Part shown: in pieces, positions 1 through 11,596 of the stretch
Position numbering within the stretch: the stretch's first letter is position 1
Layout: each line of letters starts with the position of its first letter
Assembly (NCBI RefSeq): GCF_029852145.1
Contig: NC_079977.1
Coordinates: 15,633,948-15,697,947 of the forward strand
Direction of reading: 5' to 3'
Origin: Microplitis mediator
Lineage: Eukaryota > Arthropoda > Insecta > Hymenoptera > Braconidae
DNA: 64,000 nucleotides
Notes under the pieces: generated by a model
Databases searched by the model: none
Told to the model about the DNA's origin: nothing
What the model saw: only the letters and a program-made list of their open reading frames with translations
Translations under genes and position numbers: made by a program

Positions 1-251
1 TCATTCAAAGTATATAAAAATATTATATCTAAAAATGTATACTCTTACTCTAGAGTAACGACTGGACACCAACATACTCGTGACACCCCTAAAGATAATC
101 CTGGAGGTTCCGGGTTCGGGAGTTGTACCCGAAATAATTTTTGACCCAGTATTTTATCCCATGCGGTTATTAATTATTTGAATTTTACTCCATCTTCGCC
201 ACTGTTGCAGTCGGCGTCCTGCTTTACTTCCTCGTTTCCTTGGCATGGACT

Positions 252-465
252 GGAACTAGAGCAGCTATTTCGCGCATCCAGTAGGAAATTTTTAGAGGAA
301 CTAGAGCAGCTGATTCGAGCATCCAGTAGGAAATTTTTAGAGGAACTCAAGCAGCTGTTTGGCGCGTCCAGTGAAAATGAGGGGAACTAGAGCAGCTGTT
401 TCGCGCATCCAGTAAGGAATTAGAGACACTAGAGCAGATGTTTCGCGCATCCAGTAGGGAATGAG
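252..465. repeat. ~45-bp tandem repeat, about 5 copies
   Basis: A unit of about 45 bases built around ctagagcagc...cgcgcatccagtagg recurs near 256, 301, 346, 387 and 429. Copies differ by substitutions and short deletions. The open frames over it arise from the repeat and are not convincing genes. Positions 1-251 show nothing recognisable. Confidence 0.8.
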
Positions 466-1084
466 AGGAACTAGTGCTATTCTTAGCACGTCGAGGAGGA
501 GAGGAAGTAAGCTATTCTCCCAAGATTTCAAATTTAAATTAAAATATTCTAAACTCCCAGATAAACTCAGATGTGTCCCTGTTCGAGCGCCACTTTGTTA
601 CGTCCAGGTAGCGGACACCGATGGACAATTATTATTATTATTTTCGGCCCTAGTCTTTCGACCAATAGACCGGGATCACACTGAGTGTAATTATCTGGGA
701 GGTGTGTTGAAATAAAAGATGTTGGATATACAATTCAAATTACTCTATATTATACAATTAACAATTTCGATGATATGAATCCAATAAAACCTGATATTAT
801 TTTATAAAAGTATTAGGTGGCTAATCAGCCGACTCTAATTTACAATAAAATTCGTTTTAATAACTAGAGAGGGCTATAGAATTTTGAATACAATACAACT
901 TTTACAATATTTCCGTGTGTTGGAAATGTTTTTGTTTTAATACAACATAAACTTAAAAATTACAGTACCTGTAGTCGCAGCAACTGGGTGTTTGTATGGT
1001 CGTAGTTTACACTGACTCTATGTATTACTTTCGCTTACAATTTTATTTTAACCGTTCAATTAAGAATTATAAAACCACTAATTT

Positions 1085-1320
1085 GAATAAAACGCTTGAT
1101 AATGTAAGTGTGCGGACACTTGTATAATATAAACTAGTACGGAACTAGTGTAAAATAAATCTAAGCGTGAGAACACTGTATAAACTGAACTAGTACGGAA
1201 CTAGTGTAAAAGTGTGAGAACACTTGTATAAAAACTGAACTAGTACGAAACTAGTGTAAAAGTGTGAGAACACTTGTATAAAAATTGAACTAGTACGGAA
1301 CTAGTGTAACTTAACTTTTG
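1085..1320. repeat. ~55-bp tandem repeat with paired actagt motifs
   Basis: About four copies of a unit containing gaactagtacggaactagtg followed by gtgagaacacttgtataaaa. Each unit carries two actagt hexamers, so it has local inverted symmetry. Non-coding. Confidence 0.7.
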
Positions 1321-1524
1321 TGAAGACACTGTAACTTGAACTTCACTGCCTCATTGGACCTCTTGTCCGGGACTAACTATTTTTGTGTTTAACGACCCTT
1401 TTTATGTTTTCTTATTGGATCCTATTTCGTCTATTGTTTGGGGGGAATTGTGCCCGATTGGAACACAGTTCCTATAGGTCCTTTCCCTTTCTCTAAGATT
1501 TTCGAGAAAGGGTGCTATTGTATG

Positions 1525-1800
1525 TGGATATAGAGGGCGCTTGTTGTAGTTTTTGTGGATAAGTAGGAGTTGGTAATCTTTTTTTACTGATGGTCGAGAG
1601 AGGGCGCTAGTTGTATGTGAATATAGAGGGCGCTTGTTGTAGTTTTTGTGAATATAGAGGGCGCTTGATGCATTTTATGGATATAGAGGGCGCTTGATGC
1701 ATTTTTTATTGATATAGAGGGCGCTTGATGCATTTTATGGATATAGAGGGCGCTTGATGCACTTTTTGTGGATATAGAGGGCGTTCGTTTCATTTTTTTT
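1525..1800. repeat. ~32-bp tandem repeat (tatagagggcgcttg)
   Basis: The core tatagagggcgcttg recurs about eight times at intervals of roughly 30-40 bases (for example 1529, 1623, 1660, 1683, 1716, 1743). Minus-strand open frames across it are repeat artefacts. Confidence 0.8.
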
Positions 1801-1810
1801 GTGGATGTGG

Positions 1811-2870
1811 AGGATCTTGCTTGGAGTGGGTGGATATTTGTTTAAATATTAGCTAGGAAAATGATTTGTGGACGTGTCATATTGTTTAATCGTTATCTTA
1901 GATCAAACTTTAAGGTATGTGGAGGGGAGAGTATTTTTCAATAACAAATGACGTATTTCTCTCTTGTTTATATATTTACTTTATCTTATCTTATCATTTA
2001 AAAAACTTTCACTTGTTAATATATATATTTAATCTTATCTATAGCAACTTTCACTTTTGATAACAAATGAGTCATTTTTCTTAAAATTTTATATTTTTTT
2101 ATCTAATCTTTTACAATTTTCCATCATTTTTTATCAAATTTGTAGTGGGGGCTACAATATAAATGCGGTTTTAAATTTTAACTCTCCACAGTTCTTCACT
2201 AGCTCTATTTTCAATAATAGTGTCAAGTTAAGTTTACATTAATTCAGTGTACTTGCAACGACCGTTGTGTGTTTTTTTTATTAAGTGTTTATGTGTTATT
2301 TGAGACAGTTTGGAGAAAATTTCAAATGTAAGAATTATCTATTATTCTTATCTTATTTTTGTTGAATCCAAATAACTACGATATTCTGATTTTTTTTTTT
2401 AATTTTATAGTCAATAAAATGGATTTTACAAAAATTAATAGAAACAACTACCTTGAAAGACATTTTACCTAAGTAGCAAATGTGTGAGTTAAATCTTAAT
2501 GGTGAATACTACGTCACCAAGTTAAAACTAATCAACGCCAAATTCGGAGACAGCATCGTTGCTTCGCTGGACAGTGAATCTTGCGTATACTTACCAAAAC
2601 GTGCTACTACAGAACTGATTACTACACTGAAGTGATCTATTAGTTTTCTTATCAACATTAGTAACTTTTTTAAAATTTTTACACAAATAATTATTATTGT
2701 CATTATGAGATGATTCACGTTTATACATATATCTCAAAAATTGTACATTAAAATTTTTTGAACATGCGTCATATTGCACAGTGTTCAAAGAGAAAGTGCT
2801 TTCCTAGAAATAACATAAATATTGATAACGTCAAAATTGCCTATTGGTCAGATGCTTATCATCGCCTATG
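1811..2870. other. AT-rich stretch without recognisable gene
   Basis: No coding region, repeat family or RNA gene is evident. Short open frames here have low-complexity composition and no recognisable motif. Confidence 0.5.
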
Positions 2871-2906
2871 TATATAATGAAGGGATTTATGTTAGCAATA
2901 TCAGTT
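2871..2906 (+). promoter_or_regulatory. TATA box plus TCAGTT initiator upstream of the polymerase
   Basis: tatataat at 2871 is followed 30 bases later by tcagttg at 2901, the arthropod initiator (TCAGT). The spacing of about 32 bases from the TATA T to the initiator A (2903) is the canonical distance. The first ATG of the polymerase frame lies at 3000, giving a leader of about 97 bases. This is inferred from sequence pattern only. Confidence 0.6.
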
Positions 2907-2999
2907 GATTTTCAAGTTGGAACACGTTTTCTTCCAACCGCTGAACCACTATTATATAAATAATAATAATATCAATTTTCAACTGCAGCAAAAATTAGA

Positions 3000-5900
3000 A
3001 TGTCTATTCCCGAGTTTAACGGTGTTATTAAATCAGTGGCTCAAGTTTATGAGCTATTATCACAGCGTGATACTGTGAGTGAAGAAAAGTGTCATACGTG
3101 GATATGAATTTGTGATGACACTTGCAAACAGTTCAATAAATTGTTGTTAGACCGTAAAAGCAGTGTTCATGAAAGAAAAAACTTACAAAGTAACATCTCG
3201 CTTTTGTGCTGGTATAGTGAGAAATTTTCACAATTAATCAGGCCTATCATTGGTGGTGGACTCAATACAAATAGTATAATTTAATGGCGGGACTTGGAAA
3301 GTGCGTTTGAAAATAGAGTCAAGACTGGTTGCATTGTTAACAAGGGTCATATTGATTTGAGAGCATTTTTAAACGATGCAAAAGAGTTAGTGATTGAAAA
3401 AATTAGCAATGTTCTCAATCGTGAGGGAAACATTAAAGTCAGCACCACCCTGATATGCAATTTTGAAAATGTTAAAAGTGACGTCACTATAAAGGATACT
3501 AAATCCTTCAAAACTAAAAGTGATGAAATTTTCATTTCAACTTCGCTTGCCGATTCGTTTAACGATAGTGTTTATGATTCATTATTAAAAAAAGTGGAGG
3601 AATTCAATCAGAACGATTCAGGGTGGAGTTTAAGGGAAATTATAAATTTGAATATTAATATTTCACGATACGCTCCACTGTAAGTTGGCTTTTCAACATA
3701 TGTGGATTTACCTCAAGATATAAACAACAAAAAGGCTGTCTTGAACATCAAGAATAATGACATCTACTGTTTCCTTTGGTGCATCAAAGCCGCATTGTTT
3801 CCATCAAAAAGTAAGAATCCTGAAAGAGTGTCGTCGTATCATCATGTGGATGCAATTTTCAACCATCAAGGTATTAGGTTTCCAATCTCTCTTAAAGATA
3901 TCCCGAAATTTGAAAAACTTAATAGTTTAAACATTAACGTTTATGGTATAGAATCGGAAACTATTACAAATAAAGATCAAAATTTAAATGATACTATTAT
4001 AGTTCCTTTATATTTAAGTTTAAATAATTCTGATAAAGAAACTATTCACTTATTAATGGTTGAGACAGATATTACTTTGCATGATGATGATAACAATCCT
4101 GATAGTTATCAACCTATACATCAATTCGCTTTGATTAAAAATCTCTCTCGACTAGTCAGATGTCAAATTACAAAGTCTCAATCAAGATTATGGTTTTGCG
4201 ATCGATGTTTAAACCATTTTAGATTTGAACATTCACTTGAGAAACACAAGCCAGATTGTTTGAAATACAATAAAGTAAGAATGAGATTACCAGAGTGAGA
4301 TGAGGATAAAGTGTTAAGTTCTAAAAATTTAAAGCATAAGGATCCCGTACCTTTTGTGGTATATGCTGACCTGGAATGCACGCTTGAGATTGAGACTAAT
4401 GAGACACAAAAGCATGTCCCCCACAGTGTAGCTTATTACCTGCATTGTAGCTATGACAATTCGTTATTGAGGTTTGAAATCAATCGTTCAGTTGATTGTA
4501 TTACATGGTTCTTAAGAAAATTAGAAATTCTAGGTAGAAAAGTTAACACTTATTTAAAAAATAATGTTAAAATGTTACCAATTACTACAGATGAACAATA
4601 TTGTCATAATAATTCAAAAGTTTGTCACATCTGCGGAAAATTATTTAAATCAGCCTGTGAAATGCGGTGCCGTGATCATTGCCATTTTACGGGAAAGTAT
4701 CAAGGTCCTGCACATAATGCATGTAATTTAAATTATAACCGGAGTCATACTATTCCTGTTGTTTTTCACAATCTATCTGGTTATGATTCACATTTCATTA
4801 TTTGATCATTATCTACAGTTTTCGATGGTCAAATCAATATTTTACCAATTAATAAAGAAAAATATATTGCATTCACCAAGTCAATAAAAATACATTCATA
4901 AAGTTGAGATTTATAGACTTTTTTCGTTTTATGGCATCAAGTATTAAAAAATTTAGCTTCATATCTTGACGATGGTGATAAGAAAATTACAAAAAAATAT
5001 TACTCTGACTCACAGCAATTTCAATTAGCCATGCGTAAAGGTGTATTTCCCTATGAATACATTGATTCAATTGATAAGCTTGATGATACTAAATTACCTG
5101 AAAAAAAATTATTTTATTTCAAACTTAATGATTGTGATATTTCAGACGAAGATTACAATCATGCCAAACAAGTTTGGAATAAATTTAACATAAATACCCT
5201 TGGTGAATATTCAGATATATATTTAAAAACTGACGTATTATTAATGGCTGATATATTTGAGAATTTCCGTAGCAGTTGTTACAAAACATATGAATTAGAT
5301 CCATTGCATTATTACACTGCACCGGGGCTTGCTTTTGATGCTATGCTTAAATTCACAGATGTAAAGTTAGATTTATTAGATGATCCTGAGATGGTATTAT
5401 TTTTTGAAAAAGGTATTAGAGGTGGTGTTTCCCAATGTACAAATCGATATGCAAAAGCTAATAATCAATTCATAGGAGAAGATTTTGATCAAAGCAAAGA
5501 TGAATCTTATCTCATGTGTTATGATGTAAATAATTTATATGGAGCAGCTATGAGCATGCCATTGCCTCAAGGTTCTTTTGAGTGGATACATGAGGATATT
5601 GATGTACAAAATGTTGATAAATTTTTTAATGATAACAAATCAATAGGATATATTTTAGAAGTAGATTTAGAATATCCTATAGAATTACATGATGAGCATA
5701 GAGATTCACCCCTTTGCCCTGAACATATTATACCACCAGGCAGTAAATATTCTAAATTAGCTACAACACTTTATTCTAAGGAGAAATATGTTATTCATTA
5801 TATAAATTTACATCAGTGTTTAAATTTAGGAATGAAGCTTGTAGAAGTTCATCGAGTTTTGAAATTCAAGCAATCAGCTTGGTTAAAGCAATATATCGAT

Positions 5901-6764
5901 AATAATACTGAATGTCGCAAAAACGCGCAAAATGAATTTGAAAAGAACTTTTACAAGCTTATGAATAATGCTGTATTTGGTAAGACTATGGAAAACGTTT
6001 GAAAATATTCAGATGTGAGAATGGTGAACAAGTGGGAGGGTAGATATGGGGCAAAAGCTCTGATATCAAAACCTAATTTCCATAGTTTTATAATTTACGA
6101 TGAAAACCTAGTCATAATAGAATTAAGGAGAGTAAATCTATACTTTAATAAACCAATTTACATTGGTTTCAGCATCTTAGACTTATCAATAACTTTTATT
6201 TATGATTTTCACTATAACTATATTAAAAAAAATTTTAATGTTAATGAATCAAAATTATTATACACCGATACTGATAGTTTAATTTATCAATTTAATGTAC
6301 CAAATATATATGAAACCATCAAACGTGACATTGAAAAATGTGATACCTCTGACTACCCACCAAATAATGTTTACAACATTCCATTAAAAAATAAAAAAGT
6401 AATTGGACTTATGAAAGATGAGTGTAACGGTCAAATAATAACCGATTTTGTTGAGTTACGAGAAAAACTTTATGCATTCAAAATTCATAAGAATAATATA
6501 GCTAAAAAGAGAGCTAAGGGTGTCAAAGGATGATCCACTTTGCGAAAGATCACGTTTGATGATTTTAAGACTAGTCTGATCGATCATGTAAATATAACAA
6601 AACATCAATGGTTCATTAGAAGTAGTCATCATGAAGTGAAAACGATTAAACAGAGTAAATTAGCATTACGTTGGAATGATAATAAAAGGAAATTAAGTGA
6701 CACCTCAACTGATACTTTACCCTGGGGTTATAAAGTATCAAATAAAAAGATAAAAACTAGATAA
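3000..6764 (+). pseudogene. Protein-primed type B DNA polymerase (Polinton/Maverick-like), decayed
   Basis: All pieces lie in one reading frame from ATG 3000 to a natural stop at 6762-6764, about 1250 codons. This fits the DNA_pol_B_2 polymerases of Polintons and adintoviruses, which replicate the element's DNA. In order: N-terminal region (3000-3680); exonuclease-like YADLECTLE near 4350; a Cys/His cluster, HICGKLF...CRDHCHF, near 4625-4690; HNLSGYDSHF near 4770; a Palm motif DVNNLYGAAMSMPLPQG near 5525; KLMNNAVFGKTMENV near 5955; YTDTDSL, motif C with both catalytic Asp, near 6260; and the C-terminal TLPWGYK motif. The frame is broken by stops at 3105 (TGA), 3282 (TAA), 3681 (TAA), 4296, 4803, 6000 and 6531 (all TGA). 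A compensated frameshift lies between about 4890 and 4955. Several TGA stops sit where relatives have Arg, consistent with CGA decay. It is non-functional as it stands. Confidence 0.88.
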
Positions 6765-6835
6765 TAATAATATAGATAAATATATTTAATTCGAAGTTTG
6801 TAAAAAATAAATTTGGTTGATATTAAAATAAAAAC

Positions 6836-7714
6836 TCAGAATTGTTCATTATTATTATTTTTATTTATTAATACTATAGAAAATACACGATAATTTTCTA
6901 AATCTGACTCATTAATCCAGCTATTATGTGAATTATCAAAGCCTAGCCATTTAACGTACATTTTATTTCCACGTTTTTTTATTATTTTTTCAACTAGATA
7001 CACATCAGAATACTTGACTTTACTGAGTTCTTCAGCATAAAATCCTCCTTCGATCGGTTGATCCTGATAATCAATCAGCTTGTATATTGTTGGGTTCGTT
7101 TTTTGTATTGTCTTAATTGTGAAAATTTCAGTCGTCCAATTTGGTGTGTAACCCTTTTCGAACACATGTTTGTACTTGCTTATTCGAACTTTATCTCCAA
7201 CTTTAAATTCATTTTGTTTTCGCGCCTGTTTACTTTGAAGAGGTTTGTAAATTGTCTGAAGTATGTGTTCTTCATTACCCACAGTTACATCTGCAGGTTT
7301 CCTTTTGGTGGTCCGATGTTTCGTATGGTTATAATTATCGATTAAGTCCTCAAGTATATCGATCGATTTGTGATTTCCGTGTGCTGTAAACTCGCGCCAC
7401 ATTTTATTTTTAAGGGTTCGATTGAAACTTTCACATATGGAGGCCTTCAAATTACTAAATGTTGAGTACATATGAATTCCATAATGTTTCATGAGATCTT
7501 TGAATTCTTTATTATAAAATTTTTGGCCTTGATCAGCGTGAAGATTTTTAGGTTTCCGCCCTTGCTGTAACACAGACTTCATAGCGTTTTTGACGTCACT
7601 GCCACTTTTACTTTTGATTGGAACTGCCCAAGCGTACTTTGAAAAATTATCCATAATTGTGAGTAGATATTTATATCCACTATTAGCTGTAGAGTATGGT
7701 ATCATTTCTACCAA
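6836..7714 (-). pseudogene. Chromodomain integrase fragment (Polinton-type), 5' truncated
   Basis: An open frame of 292 codons encodes the catalytic core of a retroviral-type integrase. Seen: TIMDNFSKYAWAVPIKSKSG around the first catalytic Asp, LHADQGQKFYNKEF with the second Asp, and ICESFNRTLKNKMW with the Glu, so the DDE triad is present. A linker VGDKVRISKYKHVFEKGY follows, then a C-terminal chromodomain (KMYVKWLGFDNSHNSWINES). The start is a TTG, not an ATG, and the usual zinc-binding N-terminus is missing. The sequence beyond 7714 is unrelated, so this is a truncated copy. Its stop lies only 71 bases from the polymerase stop, tail-to-tail, as expected of one Polinton unit. Its role would be insertion of the element DNA. 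Confidence 0.8.
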
Positions 7715-8350
7715 ATAGGCGAGACAAACATATGAGTGGGCGTCAGGAATACCATGCGGTAACCTGAGTACCGGGCGGAGTGAAACAATAAGAGCAAGGC
7801 CCAGAATAAATAAGTAAACGCCTGCAGCGAGAGTAAGCTACCAACTTATTCCGGCTGTTATCCTAATACTAAAAATCAAGAAAAGATCTTAATGGGGCTG
7901 TAAAACCCTCAAATTTCAGTATAACTTTACCAAAATTGTAAATTCATCTATTATTTAGTGCTCGTAGCATTTTGGTCTTGTATAATTTAAAATTTACCTA
8001 TAACTTTCAATAATTTATTTATTAACAAATTTATCAGATGACGACAGCATCTCAGATTTGTTTAAATAAATATGATTGCTTATAAAGCATATCATATTTA
8101 TTTAAATAAATAATAATTCCCGGTACTTCGCCTCTGATAACGCCGGAAGAGCCGGATCATCGATAAAGTTTTTGATGAATAAACAATAACTATGGGAGAG
8201 TGTTTCTGCGTCTTTTCTCATAGCCCCTACCATAGGGTCCATCTAATATTACAAAGTTGAAAAAAGTCACTGCAGCTGCTAATTAATCAGTTCGTTTTTA
8301 CGCTTCGTTACTGCCGGGTGTGACCCCGTTTCCGAAGTTTTTTTTATAAA
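7715..8350. other. Unidentified sequence abutting the truncated integrase
   Basis: A moderately GC-rich block (7715-7900 and 8115-8260) within AT-rich DNA directly abuts the 5' break of the integrase. It may be another mobile element, possibly a LINE tail, that truncated the Polinton relic. I recognise no conserved motif. The tgtgacccc-type doublet near 8320 and 8365 is a short local duplication. Confidence 0.4.
8102..8242 (-). CDS. Small ORF of 46 codons, unknown
   Basis: ATG at 8242 to TAA at 8102. The peptide has an ordinary amino-acid mix (MDPMVGAMRKDAETLSH at the N-terminus; IDDPALPALSEAKYREL near the C-terminus) and higher GC than its surroundings. This is why I list it despite its size. 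No family is recognised. It could be a chance frame in a mobile-element remnant. Confidence 0.15.
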   Translation of the reverse strand: MDPMVGAMRKDAETLSHSYCLFIKNFIDDPALPALSEAKYRELLFI

Positions 8351-9232
8351 GTATCATTTTCGGGTGTGATCCCGCTTTGCGTCCAATCAAGGATTACATA
8401 CATTTAATTTCAAGGATATTTCAATTTTTGTCATTCATTCAATTTAAAGGATATATCAATTTTTTTCATTCATTCAATTTCAAGGATATTTCGATTTTCA
8501 CCACTACAAATTTCAATTCAAGAATCTCAATAAATTTAAATTCATCTCCTGCGTTAAAATTAAAAGAGTGCAGTGATTTTTATTTGTTTGTGAAGTGAAA
8601 TTTATGGGCAATTAAAATAATTTAATTAAAATTTACTAGTGGAAACTTATAAAATCCAGTGATATTAAAACAAGTTTGTGAAGTTTAATTTTTAGGATTT
8701 CTTTTAAAAATCACAACAAAAAGGTAACGATTTTTGCTCACGAAAGTATGCTCTCTTTCCCTTTTAAAATAATTCAGAATTTGTTAACAATTTGTGAACA
8801 ATTGAATTTTTTTTCTCTAAGTACACTAAATATTTTTTTTTGTTTGTTTCAATAAATCTAATAAATATACATTGCATGCATATTCTTGAACGAACCTTCC
8901 AATCAAACACTAGTTATAAACATAAACAATAAAACTAACGTTACTTTATATTAATTCGAGTAGATCTAATAAAATTCGATGTTTTGTCGTTTAACTCCAT
9001 CTAGAACCTAGTTGAGTTATCCGACGGACAAAGTTGAGGCTTGTTAGATTGATCGTTGACAATTAAAATCTGTTCAACTCAGAACTATTATTCAAATTAA
9101 TAATATTTATTTGAATTCAACTTAGAATATTCTAGTCTTTAAATAAATTTGTTTTACTATCCTATGATCAAATCATTGAAGGTTCATTTAATAATTAGTT
9201 TCCTTTTTTTTTTTATTATTGAATATTCAATC
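8351..9232. other. AT-rich non-coding stretch with a short triplicated segment
   Basis: Between 8397 and 8500 a segment resembling cattcaatttcaaggatatt occurs three times about 40 bases apart. Otherwise nothing is recognised. Confidence 0.5.
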
Positions 9233-9734
9233 TTACCAAAAACAGATTCTCTGTATAAAGTCGCGCCAAGTACACGTTTAAAATTTTTTACAATTAAGAC
9301 AAGATTCTTTTTTTAAAAAAATGAATCAAATCGAAAAAATACCAAGTACCTAATATAATTCGAAATCATGGAAAACATTTTCATAGAATTGAACAAAAAA
9401 TTGAAAAAAAAAAATTTCAATGTACTTGGTGTGCCTATAAACTGGAAAAAAAGAATATCATTCAATTTTATTGGAAAATAATTTATATGCGAAATCAATT
9501 CTAAAAATTTTGCTTGAATAAATTTAGTAACGCACACCAAGTACATTGAAATTTTTTTTTTTTCAATTTTTTGTTCAATTCTATGAAAATGTTTTCCATG
9601 ATTTCGAATTATATTAGGTACTTGGTATTTTTTCGATTTGATTCATTTTTTTGTAAAAAAAATCTTGTCTTGATTGTAAAAAATTTTAAACGTGTACTTG
9701 GCGCGATTTAAACAGAGAATCTGTTTTTGGTAGG
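9233..9734. mobile_element. Foldback (long inverted repeat) element, ~500 bp
   Basis: Two ~200-base arms (about 9233-9433 and 9535-9734) are near-perfect inverted copies flanking a ~100-base unique loop. The outer ends read ttaccaaaaacagattctct and its complement. The motif gtacttggt occurs several times along the arms. There is no transposase. The structure is that of a non-autonomous foldback/MITE. Confidence 0.8.
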
Positions 9735-9736
9735 AT

Positions 9737-10600
9737 AACAATCTAATTGTATATATGAATAATAAACTCCGTGTCGCTTTCACTGTCGCACGACTTTGGA
9801 TCGACTTTGATACTTCTGTCAAGACAGACTTGATATGGTGGTCAATTTCATTTATTGCTTTTTGGATCTCAGTACACTCATGCCTCATTGTTAATATCGA
9901 ATTATAATTAGCATAAAATCTATTAATAATAATCTAATTGTATAAATGAATAATAAATTCCGTGTCGCCTTCACAGTCGCACGACTTTGATACTTCTGTC
10001 AAGACAAACATGATATGGTGGTCATTTCTGTTCATGGCTTTTTAGATCTCAGTACACTTATGTCCCATTATTAATATTGAATTATAATTAGCATAAAATT
10101 TATTTATAACAATCTAATTGTATATATGAAATAATAAATTCCGTGTCGCTTTGGATCGACTTTGATACTTCTGTCAAAAAAGACTTGATATGGTGGTCAA
10201 TTTCATTTATGGCTTTTTGGATCTCAGTACACTTATGTCTCATCATTAATATCGAATTATAATTAGCATAAAATCTATTAATAATAATCTAATTGTATAT
10301 ATGAATAATAAATTCCGTGTCGCTTTCATAGTCGCACGACTTTGGATCGACTTTGATACTTCTGTCAAGAAAGACTTGATATGGTGGTCAATTTCATTTA
10401 TGGCTTTTTAGATCTCAGTACACTCATGCCTCATTATTAATATTCAATTATAATTAGCACAAAATTTATTAATAATAATCTAATTGTATATATGAAATAA
10501 TAAATTCCGTGTCGCTTTCAGAGTCGCACGACTTTGGATCGACTTTGATACTTCTGTCTCACTAATAGAATCGAATTTCAATTACTAAAAGTCAAATTAT
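9737..10600 (-). repeat. ~180-bp tandem repeat, about 4.5 copies, with a coding-like minus strand
   Basis: Units begin with caatctaattgtatatatga near 9740, 9930, 10110, 10284 and 10477. On the minus strand each unit starts with an ATG (9888, 10068, 10243, 10434; spacing 180, 175, 191) and reads a similar peptide starting with Met and His-x-Cys-Thr-Glu, rich in Ile, Glu and Lys. Units 1 and 3 are open; units 2 and 4 carry TAA at the CAA of the Gln codon. It could be a tandemly duplicated exon relic or a satellite with incidental frame. Confidence 0.7.
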
Positions 10601-10811
10601 TTATTGTTCCATTACACGTTATCATTAAAAATTCTATGTCCTTTCTAAGTCGTACGACTTTGGATAGACGCAGGAAGTTGGAACCACGATATTATGAATG
10701 TATTTTTTATTTGTTTTTAAAATTTCTGAAGTTGTTGCAATTCTGTTATCATTAATTTACTCTATTGTTGTATGATATGATACGACTAAGCTATTTTTCT
10801 GATTCATATAG

Positions 10812-10846
10812 TGCGACGTCGCAGTGACGCGCACTGCGACGTCGCA
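10812..10846. repeat. GC-rich perfect hairpin with duplicated 12-bp palindrome
   Basis: Arms 10812-10826 and 10832-10846 (TGCGACGTCGCAGTG) are perfectly complementary across a 5-base loop ACGCG. Each arm contains the self-complementary 12-mer TGCGACGTCGCA. It stands out sharply in base composition from the AT-rich neighbourhood. Confidence 0.75.
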
Positions 10847-10849
10847 ATC

Positions 10850-11596
10850 GTCCACTAGGGGTTATCTGAAGTAAAACAAAATTCATTATAATCTGTATGA
10901 ATGTAGTGATCGTTGTACGTAGCCGATTTTTTTTTATTTTTATTTTTCAAAACATGGCGACCAATTGAAAATTTTTTCATGTTTCCACCCTTTTTTTTTT
11001 GTATTAAAGCAGTCTTAAAAAATAGTAACAATCAAAATACAAAAAAAAAATCGGCTAGCTATTGCAAAGACGAATAAAACAAAAAAAGTTGAAAATCGGT
11101 TGATAGTTGCTCGAGTTCTCGATGCAACCCGTTCGAAAAAAGGCGTTTTGAGTAATACACGTTTAAAGTTTTTAGTTCTCTTACTGTAAATCCATGTAAC
11201 TTCCAAAATATTATTATTTACATCAATAACTGTAACTCCGTTAATTCTCGGAATTTTGACTCAAAATTTTCTCCTATATTTCCAAATGTATAAACTTTAA
11301 ATTAAAACGTAAAAAAAAGTCTAATTTTTGTATATTTCACAGTCGCTATCCCTTTAAAAAAGTGTTCGCTATAGTAAACTTCAATACGTGACATAATGAA
11401 AAATTTTTTGTTAATTATTTTTGAACTTCCGAATTTTCGTCCGAGTACGAAACGTAAAAAAACACCTTTTTTTTATTTTTTTGAATGTTCTTTCAATTCG
11501 TATTTTTAAGAAAATCGGACTCATTTAAAAATAAATAAATAACGTACTTGTTTTATGAAAACGTTGAAACGTAACTCACTATAATTTATTTTCCAG
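10850..11596 (+). other. AT-rich sequence ending in a splice acceptor
   Basis: No coding region is recognised. The stretch ends in ttattttccag at 11596, the acceptor for the transferrin exon that follows, so at least its right part behaves as intron. Confidence 0.5.

Larger units (their letters stand above)
597..1810 (-). mobile_element. LTR-like fragment related to the gypsy LTRs of this window
   Basis: The sequence starting tgttacgtccagg at 597 matches the outer terminus of the gypsy-1 LTR at 44192. This suggests a diverged LTR of the same superfamily read on the minus strand. The rest is not alignable by eye and consists largely of tandem repeats (listed separately), so the right boundary is arbitrary. 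No coding sequence is associated with it. Confidence 0.35.

Noticed and set aside
1584..1793. Minus-strand frame with repeated HKMHQAPSI-like peptide
   Set aside because: Direct translation of the ~32-bp tandem repeat, not a gene.
3000..6764. Alternative genetic code with TGA read as Trp in the polymerase
   Set aside because: At least one TGA falls where relatives have Arg, TAA stops and a frameshift are also present, and other genes here use TGA as a stop.
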